A DNA stretch of 64,000 nt, taken from the IMG/VR virus record IMGVR_UViG_3300024262_006558, positions 248,001 to 312,000 of that record. One strand, 5' to 3'. Of this stretch, positions 1 through 6,937 are shown piece by piece. The notes below the pieces were generated by a model. That model searched no databases. It worked only from the letters and a program-made list of their open reading frames with translations, and was not told where the DNA came from. Made by a program: the position numbers and the translations under genes. Numbering within the stretch: position 1 is the first letter of the stretch; each line of letters starts with the position of its first letter. This stretch comes from a virus.

Positions 1-102
1 GAACAAGCTACGAAAGTCTTGAATGATTACGGAAAACAATTTGAACCTAAGCCATTAACACAACAGGAAAGATGGGATAATTGGGCTATAGGTAAAGGGT
101 AA
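1..102 (+). CDS. C-terminal end of a cassette ORF (partial)
   Basis: An open frame runs in from the left edge and stops with TAA at 100-102, giving the last 33 residues (ending DNWAIGKG). The stop lies 2 nt before the first attC site, as expected for the ORF of an integron cassette. Too little is present to name a product. Confidence 0.55.
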   Translation, partial: EQATKVLNDYGKQFEPKPLTQQERWDNWAIGKG

Positions 103-104
103 TT

Positions 105-166
105 GCATATAACGAATTGTATATGAGGCGTGAGGAACGAATGACTGCATATACGCTGTTATATGC
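105..166 (+). other. attC recombination site 1
   Basis: Outer boxes GCATATAAC (105-113) and GTTATATGC (158-166) are exact complements. Inner boxes GTATATG and CATATAC (148-154) are also complementary. The outer/inner spacers are 5 nt (GAATT) on the left and 3 nt (GCT) on the right, leaving extrahelical bases as in integron attC hairpins. The right box belongs to the following cassette. Confidence 0.8.
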
Positions 167-196
167 TTTTTTATTAACTAATTAAAACAGATTAAA

Positions 197-520
197 ATGA
201 TTATAGGATTAATACAAGGAAATAGAGTTGAATTAGGAGAAACTGATAACGGATATGTATACAAAAACAGTTTTGCGTTTGACAAAAAGACTGATGAAAT
301 ATGTTATATACCAGAGTTAGGGATTGAGGGAGATATAATTACAGAAGACACTTCTGTTTATAGATATTCCGACTTTTTAGAAATAGCTACTGATTATGTA
401 AAAAGAAATGGGTTAAGTAATACACCTCAAGATATGGCTGAACAATTATTTGAATGTGTTGATTGGCAACATCCAAGTACATTACTTGATGAATGGGAAA
501 TTCATTTAGAAGATGAGTAA
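197..520 (+). CDS. cassette-encoded hypothetical protein
   Basis: A 107-residue acidic protein with no motif I recognise; the C-terminus is rich in D/E and aromatic residues. It starts at ATG 197 and stops 2 nt before attC site 2. No P1 or P2 element and no host-type promoter lies directly upstream, so transcription probably reads through the array, as is usual for cassettes. The cassette runs from the right core of site 1 to the left core of site 2, and these cores are perfect complements. Function unknown. Confidence 0.7.
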   Translation: MIIGLIQGNRVELGETDNGYVYKNSFAFDKKTDEICYIPELGIEGDIITEDTSVYRYSDFLEIATDYVKRNGLSNTPQDMAEQLFECVDWQHPSTLLDEWEIHLEDE

Positions 521-522
521 TT

Positions 523-585
523 GCATATAACGGTTAGTATATGAAATGTGGAGCAAAGCGGAATTTTTTATATACCGTGTTATGC
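523..585 (+). other. attC recombination site 2
   Basis: The left box GCATATAAC (523-531) complements the right box of site 1, so both belong to one cassette. The inner arms GTATAT and ATATAC pair; the spacers are 5 nt (GGTTA) and 3 nt (CGT). The right box GTTATGC (579-585) belongs to the next cassette. Confidence 0.82.
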
Positions 586-604
586 TCTTTTAAATTAGAT
601 AATT

Positions 605-760
605 ATGATAAGTTTTAAATATTACAAGAATTACGGAATTGAATACTGCTTTGGTAGTGCAACTGTACAGGGATTTATGGGTAGACCTCTTAAAACTTTT
701 ACAGGTGGATGTATAAAGGCAGTAGAAAAAGCAGAAAAGTATATAGATAGCCTTAATTGA
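605..760 (+). CDS. small cassette-encoded hypothetical protein
   Basis: A 51-residue ORF from ATG 605 to TGA 758-760, directly abutting attC site 3. It is glycine-rich in the middle (TFTGGC) and ends in a short charged helix (AVEKAEKYIDSL). It fills the space between its two complementary core boxes, which supports it as the cassette payload. Function unknown. Confidence 0.6.
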   Translation: MISFKYYKNYGIEYCFGSATVQGFMGRPLKTFTGGCIKAVEKAEKYIDSLN

Positions 761-823
761 GCATAACGGTTAGCGTATAGTGACGTGAAACGAAGTGAAA
801 TGCACTTATACGCCTTGTTGTGG
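761..823 (+). other. attC recombination site 3
   Basis: The left box GCATAAC (761-767) complements the right box of site 2 (GTTATGC). The inner arms GCGTATA and TATACGC are complementary, with 5-nt (GGTTA) and 3-nt (CTT) spacers. The right box GTTGTGG (817-823) starts the next cassette. Confidence 0.82.
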
Positions 824-858
824 TGAGTACGGGTTATTAACCAATAAATTAAATTGAA

Positions 859-1080
859 ATGATACAAGACAAATTAGAAAATCAAATCCATAACGTAATT
901 ATGGAAACGGCAAGAGAACCTAAACTTATTGTAATGCACCCACAAACATGGGTTGACCTTGCAAAAGAAGTTACTGGCAAAGATGGGATGACAATAAATA
1001 GATACGACCCAAATATGAAGTACAGAGGGATTAAGGTGATTAGAAGTTTGGATTTGTTGGAGGGTGAGTTTGAAATGTAG
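859..1080 (+). CDS. cassette-encoded hypothetical protein
   Basis: 73 residues starting at ATG 859 and stopping 6 nt before attC site 4. The segment with MHPQTW and KYRGIKVIRS vaguely recalls the C-terminal part of phage capsid-like proteins, but the protein is far too short for one and I make no functional call. It lies inside its cassette, with no promoter element of its own. Confidence 0.6.
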   Translation: MIQDKLENQIHNVIMETAREPKLIVMHPQTWVDLAKEVTGKDGMTINRYDPNMKYRGIKVIRSLDLLEGEFEM

Positions 1081-1086
1081 TATTCA

Positions 1087-1153
1087 CCACAACACGAAAA
1101 TAAAGATAAGCGTTAAGCGACCCGATAGGGTTATCTTTTATTTTCTGTTATCG
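1087..1153 (+). other. attC recombination site 4 (last of the array)
   Basis: The left box CCACAAC (1087-1093) complements the right box of site 3, and complementarity extends outward to 10 nt. The inner arms around 1098-1109 and 1131-1143 pair with one bulge. The right box GTTATCG (1147-1153) touches the first P1 element. No further site with a matching left box was seen downstream, so the array probably ends here. Confidence 0.72.
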
Positions 1154-1189
1154 GTACATAATATCCCCCGTACCGTATATATTGGTGAA
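1154..1189 (+). promoter_or_regulatory. P1 element
   Basis: GTACATAAT, a 12-nt spacer starting ATCCCCC, GTATATATT and GGTGAA. It ends 16 nt before ATG 1206. Confidence 0.8.
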
Positions 1190-1205
1190 CTTAAATAAAA
1201 ACATC

Positions 1206-1472
1206 ATGGCAAAGCAAAACTTTAAAAAGAGATATAGAGATTTAGAGGTACAAGTATTCGCAACCCTTAGGGATGCGATTGAGAATAGTGAGTTTAAATC
1301 TGAACACTTAAGCGAAAAAGCTATTAAGGTAAATGTGTTTGATTATACAGAATTATCAATACTTAATGACCGCTTGGTATTATTAGACCATAAAGGTTTC
1401 CATTATTCAATTTATTCTGATTGTACGTTGGAAGATTTAATTGACATCATTAACAAATTGGAAGATGAATAA
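1206..1472 (+). CDS. hypothetical protein
   Basis: 88 residues from ATG 1206 (MAKQNFKKRYRD). A TTG at 1182 would extend the frame upstream but lies inside the P1 element, so ATG is chosen. N-terminal basic stretch, acidic C-terminus. The stop overlaps the next start (ATGAATAA at 1465-1472), suggesting translational coupling. Not recognised. Confidence 0.75.
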   Translation: MAKQNFKKRYRDLEVQVFATLRDAIENSEFKSEHLSEKAIKVNVFDYTELSILNDRLVLLDHKGFHYSIYSDCTLEDLIDIINKLEDE

Positions 1473-2766
1473 ATATTCAAATACCGTAAAAATGTTAGGT
1501 GTAGATACTAGAAGCTCATTTCTTTTTGGGGATGCGTGCGACAATTTAATTAAGTGTAGCAGTAAAGAAATCCAACAAGAAGCAAAGGACGAAATTAGTC
1601 AGATACTAATCAAGCTAAAGCCCGTTGAAGGCGGTATAACTATTCAAATGGTTGACGCGCTTTTACATGGTATGATTACGGAACATGCACACAAAGATAC
1701 TTTGCCTTTAAAAGGGTTTAGTATAAAAGTACATAATTCCCCCGAAGCCGTATATATTGGTGAATCAAAAGAAAAGAATATGCACACTATAAGAAAAAGA
1801 ACGCCAGTATTTGAAACCGATGACTTTCAAGAAGTATTCAATACAGATTCTTACAATGTATTTGTGAAACCTGAATTTGAATCTAAATTCAAAAGCTCTT
1901 TATCTTATCCTGATATCGTACTAAGAAAGTATGACCACGAAAATGGAATGACTACAGTAGTGGCGGACTATCAAAACAAAATAGGAAGCAAGATGCTTGC
2001 AAGAGTAAGAACAGAAACAGTGTACAGAAACATTGAAGAAGCTCCAATAAAGCACACGGCAGTAGATAACATTAACCTGATGATTGTAAATGGTAATCGT
2101 TTAGAATTACCTCAGGATGTAAAGTTCAAAAACTACAATCAGATCAAAACGGTATTGGAGAACTCTGGAGGAAAATACAAGAAATTAGGATTTGAATTTA
2201 AAGGTGAAGCTCAAGAAATATTTGACCGTTTAGTTAATGGGGAAAAGGTTAATGACAAGAAGAAATTCCAATTCTTTGCGACTCCTGATACCTTAGCTAA
2301 AACAGTTGTGGATAAGGCTGACATTAAAGCAGGTGATAAAGTGTTGGAGCCGTCAGCAGGTGAAGCAGGTATAGCAAAACACATTCCTGAATCCGCAAGT
2401 TTAGATGTTGTCGAGTTCATGGAAGAGAATAGAAACTTCCTAATTAAAGAAGGGTACAATGTGATAGGGGAAGACTTCTTAAAAGTGGAGGGAGAGGAAG
2501 TATATGATAAGATTGTAGCTAATCCACCATTTACAAAGAATCAGGATATCAAGCATTTATATAATATGCTTAAGTTGTTAAAGTCAGGGGGGAGAGTTGT
2601 CTGCATTATGTCTACCAGTTGGGTAAAGGGTAGCTTGACTATTCACAAGGAGTTTAGAGATAAGCTAAAAGAATTAAAAGCGCAAGTTTCTGAGATAGAG
2701 CAGGGAGAGTTTAAATATAGTGGAACTAATATTGCCACTATGCTAGTAATAATTGATAAACCATAA
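1465..2766 (+). CDS. class I SAM-dependent DNA methyltransferase, probably N6-adenine type
   Basis: The C-terminal half carries the SAM-binding motif LEPSAG (residues about 294-299) and the catalytic NPPF motif (353-356), the hallmarks of amino-methyltransferases acting on DNA adenine. It would methylate host or element DNA as modification or anti-restriction. The frame opens at ATG 1465, overlapping the previous gene, giving 433 residues. A full P1 element lies in frame inside it (1729-1764), with an in-frame ATG at 1780 at the usual P1 distance. The methyltransferase proper may therefore start at 1780 (about 328 residues), with the first 105 codons an upstream gene fused to it by read-through. 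No restriction endonuclease is adjacent. Confidence 0.8.
   Translation: MNKYSNTVKMLGVDTRSSFLFGDACDNLIKCSSKEIQQEAKDEISQILIKLKPVEGGITIQMVDALLHGMITEHAHKDTLPLKGFSIKVHNSPEAVYIGESKEKNMHTIRKRTPVFETDDFQEVFNTDSYNVFVKPEFESKFKSSLSYPDIVLRKYDHENGMTTVVADYQNKIGSKMLARVRTETVYRNIEEAPIKHTAVDNINLMIVNGNRLELPQDVKFKNYNQIKTVLENSGGKYKKLGFEFKGEAQEIFDRLVNGEKVNDKKKFQFFATPDTLAKTVVDKADIKAGDKVLEPSAGEAGIAKHIPESASLDVVEFMEENRNFLIKEGYNVIGEDFLKVEGEEVYDKIVANPPFTKNQDIKHLYNMLKLLKSGGRVVCIMSTSWVKGSLTIHKEFRDKLKELKAQVSEIEQGEFKYSGTNIATMLVIIDKP
1729..1764 (+). promoter_or_regulatory. P1 element inside a coding frame
   Basis: GTACATAAT-N12-GTATATATT-GGTGAA, fully canonical, read in frame as part of the methyltransferase ORF. An in-frame ATG follows 15 nt later at 1780. 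Confidence 0.75.
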
Positions 2767-2767
2767 A

Positions 2768-2797
2768 AAAAGGTGAGCTACATGGCTCACCTTTTTT
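2768..2797 (+). terminator. intrinsic terminator
   Basis: GGTGAGC/GCTCACC stem with a 6-nt loop, an A-run before it and a T-run after it, right behind the methyltransferase stop. Confidence 0.9.
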
Positions 2798-2809
2798 GTT
2801 TAGCTGAAA

Positions 2810-2845
2810 GTACATAGTTTCCCCTTCGTAGTATATATTGGTGAA
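2810..2845 (+). promoter_or_regulatory. P1 element
   Basis: The first box is the variant GTACATAGT, with spacer TTCCCC... It ends 44 nt before ATG 2890, one of the two long leaders. Confidence 0.75.
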
Positions 2846-2889
2846 TCGGACAAACAACAAGTTTGCCAGTAAACTAAAACAAATAGATC

Positions 2890-3111
2890 ATGAGCAAGAA
2901 AACATATAAAATCAATTACGGAGGTAAAGAAGAAACCATAACAGGCGTAAATCTTGAAACCGCTCTTTCGGATCATGGATTCAAAGATATTGTTATAGAG
3001 CCATCATGGAGAGGTAAGTCAAATGGAAAGTATATAGCTTTTTGTGGAGGTAGAACTAATCAAGTTCGATGTGAATGGGTTGAGAAGGTGAAAAGATTAG
3101 CAAGTACATAA
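2890..3111 (+). CDS. hypothetical protein
   Basis: 73 residues, basic, beginning MSKKTYKINYGGKEE; probably a small beta-rich fold. Its stop codon TAA lies inside the next P1 element, showing how tightly gene and promoter units are packed. Not recognised. Confidence 0.7.
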   Translation: MSKKTYKINYGGKEETITGVNLETALSDHGFKDIVIEPSWRGKSNGKYIAFCGGRTNQVRCEWVEKVKRLAST

Positions 3112-3139
3112 TATCCCCTCGGTCGTATATATTGGTGAA
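3104..3139 (+). promoter_or_regulatory. P1 element
   Basis: Canonical boxes, spacer ATCCCCTCGGTC. It overlaps the end of the preceding gene and lies 31 nt before ATG 3171. Confidence 0.78.
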
Positions 3140-3170
3140 TCTAAACAAAACAAATTAAAATATTAGTATT

Positions 3171-3461
3171 ATGGCAAAGACAGTTTTAAGAGTAGGAGGT
3201 AACGAAATCACGCACGTTTACTTTACAACAATAAATGGACAACATCAATATTTGACCAAAGCGGACAATGAAAGAATGTTAGATATATCTAATGAAGATG
3301 TTGAAATATACTATTCGGGCGAAGACCATGACGAGGTTTTGTCTTTAAAAGAAGATATTTCAAATTTGTTGACTGGTAACATTTCTTTAAAAGTGTTAAA
3401 ATTAAGAATTGCAATGCATAATGGTGTAATTAAAGATAAAGTATTAGAGATTAACGGATAG
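3171..3461 (+). CDS. hypothetical protein
   Basis: 96 residues. N-terminal beta-type segment (VLRVGGNEITHVYF), then an acidic middle and a short basic C-terminus. The last base of its TAG stop is the first base of the following P1 element. Not recognised. Confidence 0.7.
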   Translation: MAKTVLRVGGNEITHVYFTTINGQHQYLTKADNERMLDISNEDVEIYYSGEDHDEVLSLKEDISNLLTGNISLKVLKLRIAMHNGVIKDKVLEING

Positions 3462-3496
3462 TACATAATATCCCCCGTCCCGTATATATTGGTGAA
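3461..3496 (+). promoter_or_regulatory. P1 element
   Basis: Canonical boxes with spacer ATCCCCCGTCCC; 16 nt before ATG 3513. Confidence 0.8.
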
Positions 3497-3512
3497 TCTA
3501 AATAAAGAAACC

Positions 3513-4265
3513 ATGTTTAACATACAAGAACAAAGATATTTCGATGCAGGCATAATGCCTTTTACATTCCACCAAACGGAATCAGAAGAAAGCTACTCTT
3601 ACACCACTAAAGTAGAAGTGGGCAAGGAAGAGACCGTAGAGGTTACAATTACTCATTCTGAATTGAGAAAAGTAGTTGTAAAAGACACGGTAAGAAGAGT
3701 AAAATATTATGCTCCAGGAATGATTGTTAGCATTGTTGAGCTGTTAAAGTGTCCAGCTGGATCTGGATACAATCCATTGAGAAGCGGTAAGACGGAAGTA
3801 CACGTGGATACAGATATCGAAACAAAAAAGATAACAGGAAAAAGCGGTGGTTGGTATGGTCCTCATAAAATGTGCGATACATTTGAGGAAGCAATGGAAT
3901 ACGCTAAAGGATTCGTGAAAGAATTCAGCGAAATGGCGGAAGATGGATTTGTTGAAAAGTCTACTATATTCAAGGGTGATGAAGAAATAAACCGTCAACC
4001 TATAGAAGACGTATTTGGAATTGAAGTTGCGGACAAATGGGAAGCTGCTTGTATAAAAGCTAAGATGTCTAGAAAAGCGGAAGACAAGTATTTGGAAAAG
4101 CTTAGAGCTGTGTTTCATAATCACTTTGGAGAAACGAGACACTTCAAACATTATTGCTTTGAGTTCATGAGCTTCTTAAGAGATATAGACAAAAAGAAGG
4201 ATGACCTAACAGCATTCGAATTAAAACTAATCAGGAAACTATCAAAAGTTACTTGGAGACGGTAA
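3513..4265 (+). CDS. hypothetical protein, 250 residues
   Basis: Starts at ATG 3513 (MFNIQEQRYFD), not at the TTG within P1. The middle has a possible ligand-binding GKSGGWYGPH segment, followed by a long charged helical C-terminal half ending KVTWRR. Soluble, with no membrane segment. An intrinsic terminator follows, so it is a single-gene unit. I do not recognise the family. Confidence 0.72.
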   Translation: MFNIQEQRYFDAGIMPFTFHQTESEESYSYTTKVEVGKEETVEVTITHSELRKVVVKDTVRRVKYYAPGMIVSIVELLKCPAGSGYNPLRSGKTEVHVDTDIETKKITGKSGGWYGPHKMCDTFEEAMEYAKGFVKEFSEMAEDGFVEKSTIFKGDEEINRQPIEDVFGIEVADKWEAACIKAKMSRKAEDKYLEKLRAVFHNHFGETRHFKHYCFEFMSFLRDIDKKKDDLTAFELKLIRKLSKVTWRR

Positions 4266-4285
4266 AAATATTATTTTGGTTCAAG

Positions 4286-4320
4286 GAAAAGGGGACGTGC
4301 TTAGGCGCTGTCCCTTTTCT
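4286..4320 (+). terminator. intrinsic terminator
   Basis: AAAAGGGG-AC pairs with GT-CCCTTTT around a loop of about 13 nt, followed by TTTTCT. Confidence 0.75.
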
Positions 4321-4331
4321 GATTAGCTGGT

Positions 4332-4362
4332 TCTCTGAGTTTTTCCGCATATTCGTAAACCT
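4332..4362 (+). repeat. TTTCCGCAA interspersed repeat, copy 1
   Basis: Core TTTCCGCATATTCGTAAAC preceded by TCTCTGAG. It fits the imperfect dyad TTTnCG-N6-CGnAAA shared by all nine copies. Confidence 0.75.
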
Positions 4363-4391
4363 ATAGTTTAGATCTTGGATCGGATCCAGAA

Positions 4392-4427
4392 GTACATAGT
4401 ATCCCCTCGGTCGTATATATTGGTGAA
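4392..4427 (+). promoter_or_regulatory. P1 element
   Basis: First box variant GTACATAGT; 18 nt before ATG 4446. Confidence 0.78.
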
Positions 4428-4445
4428 CCAAAAAACAAATACATT

Positions 4446-4682
4446 ATGTTACATTTACATTCAGTAATCCTATTCTTGTTTAACAATCACGATTTCGTAA
4501 AAAACGTTTGGGGCGGTACTCATTTAGAAAATCATCTAGGTGGAAAGCTTGAAGGCTTTATCGAAAGACATGGAAACTTAGCGGGACTTGTAAGCTTCTT
4601 AGCGGAACTAGATGCGGAAAACCTTAAGCTAATAGAAGAGTACATCAAAACAAAGCACCCTTCTCATTACTATAAATCTTAA
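4446..4682 (+). CDS. hypothetical protein
   Basis: 78 residues. Hydrophobic, histidine-containing N-terminus (MLHLHSVILFLFNNHD), then GGTHLENHLGGKLEGF and a charged helical C-terminus. The N-terminal stretch is too short and polar for a confident membrane call. Not recognised. Confidence 0.65.
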   Translation: MLHLHSVILFLFNNHDFVKNVWGGTHLENHLGGKLEGFIERHGNLAGLVSFLAELDAENLKLIEEYIKTKHPSHYYKS

Positions 4683-4695
4683 ATAAAAAGGGGAA

Positions 4696-4731
4696 GTACA
4701 TAATTTCCCCTTCGTAGTATATATTGGTGAA
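4696..4731 (+). promoter_or_regulatory. P1 element
   Basis: Spacer TTCCCCTTCGTA; 15 nt before ATG 4747. Confidence 0.8.
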
Positions 4732-4746
4732 CCAAAAATAAAGAGC

Positions 4747-5112
4747 ATGAAAAAGTCAGAAGAAATCAAGTTAATGATTATCGAAAACTTCATTGACCAC
4801 TTTACTTCCAATGAGGAGGAGAGAGAGAAAATGAAGGCTACAGCCAAAGCTTATGTGGATGAAGACCACGTAAATGAAATTGAACAATCGGAACTGTTCC
4901 AAGAGGAAGAGGATGAAGAAATAAAAGCGGTAAGCAGAGCAGCTAATCTTCTATCTAATGATTACTTGGAGATACCAAGTATCTTAGAGAGGTTAAGCGA
5001 ATTAGAAGACCAGTCCGTAATGCTTGAAGGTTCTGTTGATGATATTATTGTATGGGAAAAGGTTGCGCATTCATTTACCGTTTCACAATTCTTAGAAGAA
5101 ATAGGGTACTAA
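4747..5112 (+). CDS. acidic hypothetical protein
   Basis: 121 residues, strongly acidic and helical, with an EEEDEEIKAV patch near residue 58. Flanked by P1 elements on both sides, so monocistronic. Highly acidic small proteins are common among phage early proteins that mimic DNA or bind host factors, but nothing here proves such a role. Confidence 0.7.
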   Translation: MKKSEEIKLMIIENFIDHFTSNEEEREKMKATAKAYVDEDHVNEIEQSELFQEEEDEEIKAVSRAANLLSNDYLEIPSILERLSELEDQSVMLEGSVDDIIVWEKVAHSFTVSQFLEEIGY

Positions 5113-5129
5113 CTAAAAATGAGGGGGAA

Positions 5130-5165
5130 GTACATAATTTCCCCCTCATAGTATATATTGGTGAA
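5130..5165 (+). promoter_or_regulatory. P1 element
   Basis: Spacer TTCCCCCTCATA; 15 nt before ATG 5181. Confidence 0.8.
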
Positions 5166-5180
5166 TCAAATAATTAACTC

Positions 5181-5636
5181 ATGGAAAGCACAATTCAAAT
5201 AAATAACAGATACGCTACAGGAACTTCTTATGCTTGCATAGATGAAGGAGAAAAGACTTTAGCTTTCACAAGCCTTGAAGATGCTGTTCAGTATTTCACC
5301 GATACATTAAAAGGTTTCTATTCAGAAAGAACGGGTGAATTTTCAAGATGGAACTATTGTTCTAAAAATGATCTTGATTGGCATGTACATACTCAAACCC
5401 TTGACTATGCAACTAACCTAGAAACGGTTAAAGCTTATTTAGATGAAAATGATGTTTATGAATGCAGCGGAGGTCTACCTCCAATGTATGAAATTAAAAT
5501 TAGTAAAGATTTCAAAGTAACAGTTAAAACGTTTATACACATGACTCTTCAAAGTCAAACGCTTACTTGGTTTTCGGAAGATGCTATTAAAGCGGCTATC
5601 ATTAAGAAAAGAAACCATATAGTAGAAAGTACATAA
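5181..5636 (+). CDS. hypothetical protein
   Basis: 151 residues; mixed alpha/beta, with tryptophans at FSRWNYCSKNDLDWHVH. The stop TAA at 5634-5636 is supplied by the first box of the next P1 element. Not recognised. Confidence 0.7.
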   Translation: MESTIQINNRYATGTSYACIDEGEKTLAFTSLEDAVQYFTDTLKGFYSERTGEFSRWNYCSKNDLDWHVHTQTLDYATNLETVKAYLDENDVYECSGGLPPMYEIKISKDFKVTVKTFIHMTLQSQTLTWFSEDAIKAAIIKKRNHIVEST

Positions 5637-5664
5637 TTTCCCCCTCATAGTATATATTGTTGAA
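5629..5664 (+). promoter_or_regulatory. P1 element
   Basis: The last box is GTTGAA instead of GGTGAA; 17 nt before ATG 5682. It overlaps the upstream stop. Confidence 0.78.
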
Positions 5665-5681
5665 TTAAAAAAGAAGAGATT

Positions 5682-5885
5682 ATGAAAGTAGACATGTATG
5701 GTACGGAAGTAGAAATATTCTTTAATGAGTATGATTCTAAAACAAAGAAAAGAAAAGTTATTGACATGGAATTTACCTCTGCTCATAGAAGAGAGTTGGA
5801 TAACCAAATGGATAGTACAGACAGCGGCTGTTTCTTTAATGTAACAGTCGGAACTAAAACAATCACAGGACACTTTAGCTTTTAA
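5682..5885 (+). CDS. hypothetical protein
   Basis: 67 residues, beta-rich pattern (alternating hydrophobics at both ends). First gene of a two-gene unit with the zinc ribbon 4 nt downstream. Not recognised. Confidence 0.68.
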   Translation: MKVDMYGTEVEIFFNEYDSKTKKRKVIDMEFTSAHRRELDNQMDSTDSGCFFNVTVGTKTITGHFSF

Positions 5886-5889
5886 AGAT

Positions 5890-6030
5890 ATGCCAAAAGA
5901 AAATCAAATCATACTATGCCCCGAATGTTTTAAGGGGCAAGTACAACCCGACTCTAAAGGAGAGGGGAAATGCAATCAATGTTCAACCGAGTTTGTGTAC
6001 AAAGCACCAACTACAGTAAAATTTAAGTAG
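5890..6030 (+). CDS. small zinc-ribbon protein
   Basis: 46 residues from ATG 5890. Two CxxC knuckles, CPEC (residues 10-13) and CNQC (28-31), 14 residues apart, form a treble-clef or zinc-ribbon pattern that binds one zinc ion. Such proteins often bind nucleic acid or a polymerase subunit; the partner is unknown. It sits 4 nt after the previous stop, so is probably cotranscribed. Confidence 0.72.
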   Translation: MPKENQIILCPECFKGQVQPDSKGEGKCNQCSTEFVYKAPTTVKFK

Positions 6031-6045
6031 CACTCATAAGTAAAA

Positions 6046-6081
6046 GTACATAATATCCCCGACATCGTATATATTGGCAAA
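6046..6081 (+). promoter_or_regulatory. P1 element
   Basis: The last box diverges (GGCAAA); 15 nt before ATG 6097. Confidence 0.72.
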
Positions 6082-6096
6082 CAAAACAAAAACAAT

Positions 6097-6483
6097 ATGA
6101 AAGATGTTAAATTCCTAGGAGTCGAGCTTAATTTCTTCGGCGACCTAACCAATTCAAAAATGGACTTCGGTTCACTAACTCTAACCAATGAAGGTAGAGA
6201 GTACAAATTAGATGTATGCCAAACCTATAGAACATTCGAAGGCGGTTTCACTAGCGTTAGGATAGACTTAGAAGAAGATAGAGAAACGTTAAATGATTGT
6301 AAGTATGACCTTACAGCGGTTGATCTAATGTCTTCTAGTATAGATGCAAACCTTTTCTTTGAATCAGAAGATACACCAGAGGATGGAACGTTCTTTGTAA
6401 AATTCATTAACAAGGATGGATCTGGATGCACAAAAGCAATCGATCTTAGTAATGAAACAGTAGATTGGAATGCTAACCACTAA
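6097..6483 (+). CDS. hypothetical protein
   Basis: 128 residues, acidic, regular beta-strand pattern throughout (for example EYKLDVCQTYRTF and FFVKFINKDGSG). Its own promoter and terminator make it a single-gene unit. Not recognised. Confidence 0.7.
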   Translation: MKDVKFLGVELNFFGDLTNSKMDFGSLTLTNEGREYKLDVCQTYRTFEGGFTSVRIDLEEDRETLNDCKYDLTAVDLMSSSIDANLFFESEDTPEDGTFFVKFINKDGSGCTKAIDLSNETVDWNANH

Positions 6484-6486
6484 AAC

Positions 6487-6512
6487 AAAGGGGAAGAAAT
6501 TCCCCTTTTTGT
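6487..6512 (+). terminator. intrinsic terminator
   Basis: AAGGGGAA/TTCCCCTT stem, 4-nt loop, then TTTTTG. Confidence 0.9.
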
Positions 6513-6513
6513 T

Positions 6514-6544
6514 TCTCTGAGTTTTTCCGCAACTTCGTATACCT
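6514..6544 (+). repeat. TTTCCGCAA interspersed repeat, copy 2
   Basis: TCTCTGAG then TTTTTCCGCAACTTCGTATA. Followed by a short inverted repeat (ACATATTTCTATGTATCCATATGT) also seen after copy 4. Confidence 0.78.
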
Positions 6545-6581
6545 ACATATTTCTATGTATCCATATGTGAAAAGCTGAAAA

Positions 6582-6617
6582 GTACATAATGTCCCCACCG
6601 CCGTATATATTGGTGAA
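6582..6617 (+). promoter_or_regulatory. P1 element
   Basis: Spacer GTCCCCACCGCC; 17 nt before ATG 6635. Confidence 0.8.
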
Positions 6618-6634
6618 TCAAAAAAAACATCATT

Positions 6635-6880
6635 ATGGAAAAGGCTTGTATATCAATTATCGTAAAAAAGAATTTTAAAAAGACGCAAGGTGGGAGTATT
6701 GACGTACAATACGATACGCAAATGGGTGAACTTAAAATTGTTGAAATTGGAGATGCAATTGCAAGTTTGAATAAGTCTGCTACCGTTACTATAGAGTATT
6801 CAGTATTCAGTGAAATTTCAGGAACTTGGTTAGTACTTAGAAGTTACTATGCAAATGAAAAAAGATTAGTTAAACACTAA
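6635..6880 (+). CDS. hypothetical protein
   Basis: 81 residues; basic N-terminus, then a beta-rich body (ATVTIEYSVFSE). Monocistronic between two P1 elements. Not recognised. Confidence 0.68.
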   Translation: MEKACISIIVKKNFKKTQGGSIDVQYDTQMGELKIVEIGDAIASLNKSATVTIEYSVFSEISGTWLVLRSYYANEKRLVKH

Positions 6881-6882
6881 AA

Positions 6883-6918
6883 GTACATAATATCCCCACC
6901 ACCGTATATATTGATGAA
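6883..6918 (+). promoter_or_regulatory. P1 element
   Basis: The last box is GATGAA; 19 nt before ATG 6938. Confidence 0.78.
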
Positions 6919-6937
6919 TCAAAAAACAAACATTATT

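Noticed and set aside
1182-1205. TTG or upstream ATG starts extending many left-arm genes into the P1 element
   Set aside because: They lie inside P1. The first ATG 15-19 nt after the element is consistent across genes, so these extensions are artefacts of frame length.
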